In this document: one piece after another, positions 1 through 64,000 of the stretch | Position numbering within the stretch: the first letter of the stretch is position 1 | How the letters are laid out: every line of letters begins with the position of its first letter | The notes under the pieces: model-generated | What the model saw: only the letters and a program-made list of their open reading frames with translations | Told to the model about the DNA's origin: nothing | Database searches by the model: none | DNA from: Emydura subglobosa | Taxonomy: Eukaryota > Chordata > Testudines > Chelidae | Reading direction: 5' to 3' | DNA: 64,000 nucleotides | Assembly (NCBI GenBank): GCA_007922225.1 | Contig: ML679966.1 | Location: forward strand, 33,897,383-33,961,382 | Translations under genes and position numbers: made by a program

Positions 1-249
1 CAATTACAACACAATACAAAGTGTACAGTGCTCACTTTATTTTTATTACAAATATTTGCACTGTAAAAAAACAAAAGAAATAGTTTTTCAATTAACCTCA
101 TACAAGTACGTTAGTGCAATCTTTTTATCATGAAAGTTGAATTTACAAATGTAGAATTATATAAAAATTTCTAATTGCACTCAAAAATAAAGCAATGGAA
201 AACTTTAAAGCCTACAAGTCCAGTCAGTCCTACTTCTTGTTCAGCCAAT

Positions 250-833
250 CGCTAAGACAAACAAGTTTGTTTACATTTATGGGAGATAATGCTACCTGCT
301 TCTTGTTTATAATGTCATGTGAAAGTGAGAACAGGCATTTGCATGGCACTGCTGTAGCCAGAGTTGCAAGTATTTACATGTCAGATATGCTAAATGTTCG
401 TATGTTGGTTCATGCTTGAGCCACCATTCCAGAGGACATGCTTCCATGCTGATGATGGGTTCTGCTTGATAATGATCAAAAGCAGTGCGGACTGACGTAT
501 GTTCATTTTCATTATCTAAGTTAGATCCCACCAGCAGAAGGCTGATTTTCTTTTTTAGTGGTTTGGGTTCTGTAGTTTTTGCATCAGAGTGTTGCTCTTT
601 TAAGACTTCTGACAGCATGTTCCAGACTTCATCCCTCTCAGATTTTAGAAGGCACTTTCACTGCAGATTTGACAAAATGCAAACAAGGTACCAATGTGAG
701 AACGAACAACATGTGCAGGGTCATCATCCGAGATTGCCATAACATCATATATATGGTAGAATGCAGTTAAGACCACAGAGCAGGAGACATAGAATTCTCC
801 CCCAAGGAGATCAGTCACAAATTTAATTAACAC
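250..833 (-). pseudogene. hAT transposase C-terminal part, left arm
   Basis: Read on the minus strand in shifting frames, this codes for the C-terminal part of a ZBED-type hAT transposase. Visible parts are YDVMAISDDDPAHVVRS at the high end, then LLVGSNLDNENEHTSVRTAF, SMEACPLEWWLKHEPTYEHL and CKYL. Family elements normally end with a dimerisation region containing VPCERLFSLAG and NVNKLVCLSN. Here it is broken by frameshifts. It is non-autonomous and has no N-terminal zinc finger. Confidence 0.75.
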
Positions 834-849
834 ATTATTGTTTTAACAA

Positions 850-1054
850 GTGCCATCAACATGGAAGCATGTCCTCTGGAAAGGTAGCTCAAGCATATGA
901 ATGTTTAGCATATCTGGCACACAAATACCTTACAACGCCAGGTACAACAGTGCCATGCGAACACCGGTTTTCACTTTCAGGTGATATTGTAAATAAGAAG
1001 TGGGCAGCAGCATTTCTCATAAATGTAAACAAACTTGTTTGTCTTAGCAATTAG
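850..1054 (+). pseudogene. hAT transposase dimerisation domain, right arm
   Basis: The plus strand encodes AYECLAYLAHKYLTTPGTTV, PCEHRFSLSGDIVNKKWAAA and NVNKLVCLSN, the hAT family C-terminal dimerisation signature. It ends in a stop at 1052-1054. It duplicates, in opposite orientation, the end of the left-arm transposase. The reading begins inside the domain, so no full protein is possible. Confidence 0.8.
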
Positions 1055-1497
1055 CTGAACAAGAAGTAGGACTGAGTGGTCCTGTCAGCTCTAAAGATTT
1101 ACATGGTTTTGTTTTTCAGTGCAGCTATGTAACAAAAAAAAATCTACATTTGTAGGTTGCACTTTCACCATAAAGATATTGCACTACAGTACTTGTATGA
1201 GGTGAACTGCAAAATACTATTTCTTTTCTTTATCTTTTTACAGTGCAAATATTTGTAATAAAAATAATAATACAAAGTGAGCACTGTACATTTTGTATTC
1301 TGTGTTGTAATTGAAATCAATATATTTGAAAATGCAGAAAAACATCAAAAAATATTTATAATAAATTTAAATTGGTATTCTATTATTATTTAACAGTGTG
1401 ATTAAAACTGTGATTAATTGGGATTAATTTTTTAAATCAAGTTAACTCAAAACAAATTAATTGCTTGAGTTAACTGCAATTAATTGAGAACCCTAAT

Positions 1498-4200
1498 ATA
1501 AAACATTACTGTCGTGTTGTCTGTCGTGATCAGAATTGGGAAGAATATTGTGCATGCTCAATAAATGGCCATTAGCTTCAAGACATGTACAAGTAACCCG
1601 GCTTCTTGAGTAACCCATTAAACAGAGTGGGTGCATCTGTCACCAAAGTCTTCAATGATAGTAATGGAGAGAAGGGCACTCCCTTGCAAACTTTGAGAGG
1701 GTACTTCCACCAATTTAATGACAATTGGAGGTCTTGGAGGCTCGCAGTCTCATATCCAAGTGCACTCCGTTGAGCTGATACACAGCCTTCAACCATCATG
1801 CAATAAAAGTAAAGTCTGGCAAGCTGAGTTACATGTGTGCAGCAGGTCATGTGCCCCGATACCTGACATAGGTTCTTACAAATGATCAATTTGTAGGGTG
1901 TTGATAAGATCTATTAGTTTAGCTTGGAATCTTTCGTGGGACAGATAAGCCATACCTAGAACTGCCCTTGCAAATTCTATCTCTTGAATAGGAATTAATA
2001 AGACTTCTTTGTTTATGCTGAGGCCTAGGGAGGCAAAAACTTGTGGAGTCTGCTATTTGGAGTTGGTCACCTGTTGCAGAGAAACATGTACTCTTCATCT
2101 CCTCAGGTCATTTGCCACTACTACTAGGCATTTTGTAAATACTTTCAACACTGTTGATAGACTGAACGGTAGATCCTGTATTGGTACTGTAGTAGGAACT
2201 GCCCACCTGGTACTCTAAATATTTTCTGCCGATAGGATGAATTGCTATATGAAAGTAAGCATCCTGGAGATCGAGAACTTGCATACCAGTCCTGTTGATC
2301 TAGGGTTGGAATCACTGAGGCCAGAATTACCATCCTGAACTTGAGCTAGTAGATTGAGGCATTCAGTTGTCTCGCATCCAGAGCAGGCATCAGTCCCTTT
2401 TCTTCTTGGGAAGTAAAAAAGTAATGGGAATAACACCCTGGCGCCCCTGTGTGTTCTTGACGAACTTCTTCAACTGCTCCAAGATTTAGAAGTGACTGCA
2501 CCTCCCGATGTAGTATGCTGTTGTTCTCTTCACTGAAATTTCTGTTGTTTCTTGGCTGGTTCAGGCTGTGTATGCTGAATGTAGCAAAGCTTACTCTGAT
2601 ATGGTTGAGGCCTTCTGATGTTCAGCTTTGCTCAAGGACCCCTTAAGAAAATGCCTCATCTATCCTTACATTTAAAAGTTTGTACCGCTCAAAAGGAAAA
2701 ATCCTCTATTGTTACTTGTATCTCCTTAGGAATTCTGAAAGAGTGATGCCAAGAGGATCTTATCATGGCAATCGAGGTAGCCATGGATTTGGATGCCATG
2801 TCTGTGGCATCTAGAGCTACTTGAAATTAAATATGTGCTGCAAGTTGTCCTTTCAAGAGCAAAGGCAAACTCCTCTCTGCTGTCCTGAGGAATTTTATCA
2901 ACCAATTTGGAGCTGGAATGCCAATTAGGGTAATCCTATTTCACCAACAAGGTCTGGCAATTAGTGATTCTCATCTATAGGGTTGATGAATAATTTTTGC
3001 CACCAAATAAATCAAATGTTTCAATTCTTTGTTTTGTAGTAGCTTTCTGTTGACTCTATCTAGTTTATTCTTTGGCCACTACAACAACCAGTGACACAGG
3101 AGTAGGGTGTATATAAAATTGCTCAAAGCCTTGGGAAAAGACTTGGTCATAGTGATTCACCCTTTGATATCAGAGCCAGGGAAGCAGATGGCTGCCAGAA
3201 TAAGTTAGCTGGCTGTCACAGTCCATCATGTATGGGCATCACAAGACATCCGTCATGGAGGTGTGTAAGATGTCCAGGAGCTTGGGGGACCTTCTCCTGG
3301 ACATCTTCCACTGGGATCTCCAGAGCATCAGCCACCCTGTACAGCAAGTCCTGGAAAGTTTTGAAGTCATCTGATGGTGAGGTAGATGTTTCAGGTACAA
3401 CAGGCTCATCAGGAAATGATGACAGGATTGGAGCGGGGATGGAGCGCTTCTCTACTTGTAAGCCCTCATCAGAACCCTGATTATCCTCCTCAGTCAGCAG
3501 AGCTGCAGTTTGAACCAACAGAAATGCTCCTTTGTGACTGAAGGGAGGGGGTCTCAACTCTGGGTTAGGCTGCAGAAGCTAGTCTCTTCTGGCATGATGT
3601 AAGTCCCATGGGGTCCAATAAGATTTAGGACACGGGTAAGCATATGGAATAGGGAGTCATGAAGGGGGTTACACAAAGAGGTAGTATTCCTGTTAGAGCC
3701 CCTATTTCTGGGATAATAAAAATAAGCCCTAGATTCCCTCTCTGAGGTATATGAATCTGAATACCTAGACTCTAGGGAACATATTGATGAAATCTCCGTG
3801 CTATTATTGGAGTCAAAACAGGAGTTCTATTCTTGTGAGGATGGACCAGTCCCAAAGGAGCACTTGGATGCACACGAAGACTGAGCTCTCATTAGTACAG
3901 CCAATGTGTTCTGTACTAGAACAGGGGTGGCAGTCAGTATCGAAGGAGATATTTTTATGATCAACAAGGGCAATGAGTATGGTAACAAAGAGATCCCTAA
4001 GATCCCTGACACTGTATGGGATTTTGGTACTGAATACACAGCAAATGAATGGAGGGATTTGGTACTAGTGCTCTTTCCTTTTCTGCCCTCTCATGATTTG
4101 CTGATTCAGGAAGAGCTGTTACAGATCTATGAGCAGAGGAGCCAACAGGTGCACTTTTTGATGAGGACTGAAAAGGAAACTTAACTCTTCAAGAGAAACA
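1498..4200 (-). mobile_element. DIRS retrotransposon fragment A
   Basis: This is a degenerate DIRS-type (tyrosine recombinase) retrotransposon on the minus strand. From high to low coordinate it contains Gag sequence (3216-3557, with DDFKTFQDLLYRVADALEIP and VPQAPGHL), then reverse-transcriptase sequence at about 2150-2440 (PRRKGTDAC, and a VLDLQDAYFHI-like reading in another frame), then RNase H sequence at about 1580-1770 (WWKYPLKVCKGVPFSP, LVTDAP). No terminal repeats or recombinase remain. Many stops and frameshifts show it is old. The hAT element has cut off its low end. Confidence 0.75.
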
Positions 4201-4380
4201 ACTTCAGGTGATGCTCTCACCTTTTGAGTTCTCTGAGAACTATTTACAAATGGTGTACCTGTCTGGTAATATCTCATGTGTCCATCATTAAGAGGCTTTA
4301 TTGTCTCTCATGAAAAGCAACTTTTAAAGCTTGATAATTTGTATTTAGTCACAATGACCCAGTACCAGGAAAGTCTCACC

Positions 4381-4433
4381 GGGGGGGGGTGGGTGGGCGG
4401 GGCGGGAGGGGGCGCGCGCGCAAGGGGGGGAGC
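4381..4433. repeat. G-rich low-complexity tract, possible G-quadruplex
   Basis: The plus strand has runs of 9, 3, 3, 4, 3, 5 and 7 G within about 50 bases, with a short GCGCGCGC stretch. This fits the pattern of four or more G-runs with short loops that can form a quadruplex. On the FRYL transcript strand the same tract is C-rich. It could also be a sequencing or assembly artefact. Confidence 0.7.
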
Positions 4434-4439
4434 GTCTTC

Positions 4440-6233
4440 TTCCTAAAGAACAAAGGAAATCCTATACAAAAAATTATGCACAAGAATTTAAAGAATTGTC
4501 AGTTTTCTCCTGTTCACTCAAACACATGCCTCCACTACTTCTGCCTCTGAGGAAGCAGGACTACTGTTATATTAAAAACATCGATAAATAATAAAGTTAA
4601 AGTCAGTATGTCTTTCGTGATTATAATAAATAAGTGCTCACAGCACATGTTAAAACCCCTTTAAGGTAAAATTGTGTGCACCTTTTTCCTAAAATTTCCA
4701 ATTAAATGTATTTTATTTGCCTAACAGAAAACTGCAAAGAAGTACCCTGGCTTCTTCTCCCTCTCTCTCACCCAGATAATTGGATCATCTTATGTCAGGA
4801 TTTTGATATCCCCTACAGCAGCCTACTCACCACAGAAACCAACTGAAACTTCCATAGCAAACCACAAGACTCTTCTGCTCACTACGTTGGTTGTCAAGAA
4901 AATTGAAGATAATGTTCAAGCATTAAAGAAAATTAGAAGCTAGCATTAGAATTTCCTGTTTTTTCCTGGTGATTCAGCAACTTTTAGGATGAACTTTCCT
5001 CAGATCTGCCAGTCAGTTACTGAGCTCTCAATACAAAGTATCAGATGAAATATACTTAGTTAAACTGTCAAATCAATCTTTCTCAAACTGTACTCTAGCA
5101 TTTTGTCAAATGGAACCTTTACAGCTATCGTGCATCCATTGTAATGGATGTCTGTTTAACAACTGAGATCATGGCAAAGTCCTTCATCAGTCAAACAATT
5201 CCTTTGACAACCTACATAACTTGTGGATAGCTTTGGGAATGGTTGGTCTGTAATGCAGCTGTATTCAGGGCTCCTACACAATGATTTCCAAGTCATTACG
5301 GCTAAAGAAGCATTTTTTTACCTTTTTGTTTAGGAGGGAAAATGCACTCTGGGAGTTTTAGTGACTCTCCAATTCACATTTTGATATTCGTTTAAGTAAA
5401 GTACCTTAAACTTCACTTATGAGAAATTTCCAATCCTGCAAGGCAAACTGCTTGGATTAAGAGGGCTTTGGATGTTTTAGAGTATTTGACATTTTTAGAG
5501 CAAGAAGAGAAACCTTCTGGGGTTCTATGCTCTGGCTCCATGTTGAGTCTCAAAAAACTGAAGTTCCTGTCTATGGGAGCCCTCTTCACAAATGGGGAAG
5601 AGGTTCTGGTAACAGAAGGAACAAAATAAGATGCTCCCTGCCAAGGGAAAAAAGTGCTCTACGGTCCACAAACTGCCTTCCTCTCCTCTTTTCCTTAGGG
5701 GAAGCCATTATGTTGAAAAACTCTTAAGAAGATCTGTATCTGATGCAAAACAAAAAGAAGATGGGTGTCGTCTCTGGTTAGAGAAAACACTGAAAAGTGT
5801 CAAAATCTTGAAAAGTAGATTGATTCAATCACTGGAGTGAAATGAAGAGAGAACCACCATCCTATTATCTGAAAATTGCAGAATTCTACCTGCTCATTTG
5901 CTTGAAGATACAACTTTTTAATGATAAATAAAATACTAACTTTTTTCATCATCATCAGAGCAGATTTTATGCCTGGGTAGGGAAATTTTCCTGACAATTC
6001 TGGCAAGATTTCATTTCAGATTAAGGGAAGTTAAGCAGGGAAAAAAAAGGTATAATTGCTGATTTGACCCAGTTTATCCTTTTTGTTTGACAAAAGCAAG
6101 GTGGTAGTAGTGTAACGTTATTGTTTCATACAATCAAAAAACATCTGAGAAATAGGAGATGGGTTGTAAGTATTAAACATTTCTATATTACTGAAATATT
6201 CAGAGCTACTCAGAAAATGTTAGAAGAACATAC
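4440..6233. other. FRYL intron sequence, nothing recognised
   Basis: This is AT-rich intron between the G-rich tract and the last FRYL exon in the window. I searched for the next FRYL exon and for transposon ends and found neither. Short open frames at 5527-5840 show no recognisable domain. Confidence 0.6.
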
Positions 6234-63168
<56,935 letters not shown>

Positions 63169-63235
63169 TCATATATAAGACTGAGTTCAGATACACAGCA
63201 TAAGAGTTAGATAACAGCGGTTGTTTGTGTGTAGC

Positions 63236-63255
63236 AAAAAAAAAAAAAAAAAAAC
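63236..63255. repeat. Poly(A) tract
   Basis: A run of about 20 A lies on the plus strand within the FRYL intron, upstream of the exon at 63046-63142. On the FRYL strand this is poly(T), too far from the acceptor to be its polypyrimidine tract. Confidence 0.85.
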
Positions 63256-63435
63256 AGCTGCCAGAGAACATGAACTAGTTAGGAATTAGAGTCCATCAAC
63301 ACTGCTACTAATCAACATATTAGTCCCAGGAATCATTAAGTTATTCAAGGTATTACTTCTCCTCAGTTTAAGGGCAAAATCTGATAAACTTTAGCCCCTG
63401 CTGATCCAGGAAATAAGAGACCAAAATATGAAATG

Positions 63436-64000
63436 AGAAGGTGTCCTTGTGGGTGCTCCACTGCACCCACAATTGGAGATTTGGCACGATCTGGCAACCA
63501 CAAGTGGAGATTTCTATCAGCAGTGCTTGTCTAGGTCAGGTATTCATCGTTCCCATCTCAGGGTACCATTGGCGCCTCGCTTGGTGCATGCATGACCAAA
63601 TTCTCTCTGTTCCTTCTCTACTGTAGAGTCCTTACTTTGAACTCCAAAGTAAAAAGGAAGAGGGTGGGAAGTGGAGCATCCACAGGGACACATCTCGAAG
63701 AACTTCAGTTACTGCATAGGGTGAATAACCTCTTCTTCGAGTCATGTCCCTGTGGGTGCTCCACTTCAGGTGACTTTAGAGCAGTGCCCTTCCAAGGGAC
63801 TATTTGAGTGAACAGATGACAGTACTGTTATGCCTATTGACACATCTGATCTGGAAGCCTCATCAATGGCACAGTGTTTTCTGAAAGCAGTTGCCGAGGC
63901 CCAAGTAGCTGTTCTTCATATGTCTACGATTGGTACATTACTGAGGAATGCGACAGATGTACACTGTGCTCTGATGGAATGTGTTTTGACCCCTTGAGGG
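63436..64000 (-). mobile_element. DIRS retrotransposon G, recombinase-side end; continues beyond window
   Basis: The terminus reads gtgtccttgtgggtgctcca, with the internal complementary copy at 63672-63735 (gtggagcatccacagggaca) and a direct copy at 63738-63770. From about 63840 to the window end the minus strand encodes a recombinase C-terminus: KTHSIRAQCTSVAFLSNVPI and then, after a stop, RTATWASATAFRKHCAI. The HxxR box (HSIR) is kept, but the Tyr position is Cys (TGT). The remainder lies above 64000. Confidence 0.82.

Larger units (their letters stand above)
1..1497. mobile_element. Palindromic hAT element (left terminus beyond window)
   Basis: This block is a long imperfect inverted repeat: positions 1-about 460 read backwards at about 850-1313. 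Examples are acagtgctcacttt near the start against aaagtgagcactgt near 1285, and gacaaacaagtttgtttaca near 255 against its complement near 1035. The right end, ttgagaaccct, is hAT-like. Each arm is the 3' half of the same hAT element, including its transposase C-terminus, so the element has two right ends head-to-head around a unique core (about 620-850). By symmetry the missing left terminus should lie about 185 bases before position 1. It is inserted in DIRS sequence that continues at 1498. Confidence 0.85.

Noticed and set aside
5527..5840. Two overlapping plus-strand open frames
   Set aside because: They show no conserved motif and no partner exons, and lie in plain intron. They fit chance.
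4440..6233. Next downstream FRYL exon (IIGIPSPSSLFKH...)
   Set aside because: I looked for it on the minus strand below 6234 and found no match, so it lies outside the window.

Overview
The window is vertebrate genomic DNA: introns are large, every exon is bounded by GT-AG splice signals, and more than half of the sequence is interspersed repeats. The repeat mix (abundant DIRS-type tyrosine-recombinase retrotransposons, CR1 LINEs whose 3' tail is a TATGATT-type repeat, PIF/Harbinger elements with TCTACACT-type ends, a Penelope-like 3' end, and hAT elements) suggests a non-avian reptile, most likely a turtle. This is inferred from remembered repeat families; no search was run.

One host gene spans nearly the whole window on the minus strand: FRYL (furry-like), a very large HEAT/armadillo-type scaffold related to Drosophila Furry. 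Eighteen consecutive internal coding exons can be placed (63142 down to 6234). They total 2410 bases (about 803 codons), with all intron phases compatible and no frame break. They correspond to roughly residues 105-910 of the human protein, which is about 3000 residues long. The 5' exons, promoter and start codon lie above 64000. The 3' exons lie below position 1.

The introns are filled with mobile elements. Positions 1-1497 hold most of a palindromic hAT element, which sits in a DIRS fragment (1498-about 4200). The 10.9-kb intron at 7172-18120 holds two nested DIRS elements (8142-18035, interrupted by 8437-12632). A third DIRS, whose recombinase frame has a single stop, lies at 20841-26010. 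A two-gene Harbinger element (29049-32524) interrupted by a CR1 LINE fills the intron at 28899-32982. The 12.9-kb intron at 33351-46216 holds a near full-length DIRS (34634-40010) with a Harbinger fragment inside it, a short tandem array and a GC-rich island of unknown origin. The 7.2-kb intron at 50112-57296 holds a DIRS shell (50796-57212) whose middle is replaced by Harbinger, Penelope-like and CR1 sequence. A small DIRS (60670-62610) and the start of another (63436-64000) occupy the highest coordinates.

All eight DIRS copies lie in the same orientation as FRYL, and none interrupts an exon. The most notable points are the nested, same-strand DIRS cluster with at least four types of termini, the copy whose recombinase carries only one stop codon, the head-to-head hAT palindrome, and one FRYL exon that looks clearly more divergent than its neighbours. 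I found no non-coding RNA gene, CRISPR array or bacterial-type feature.
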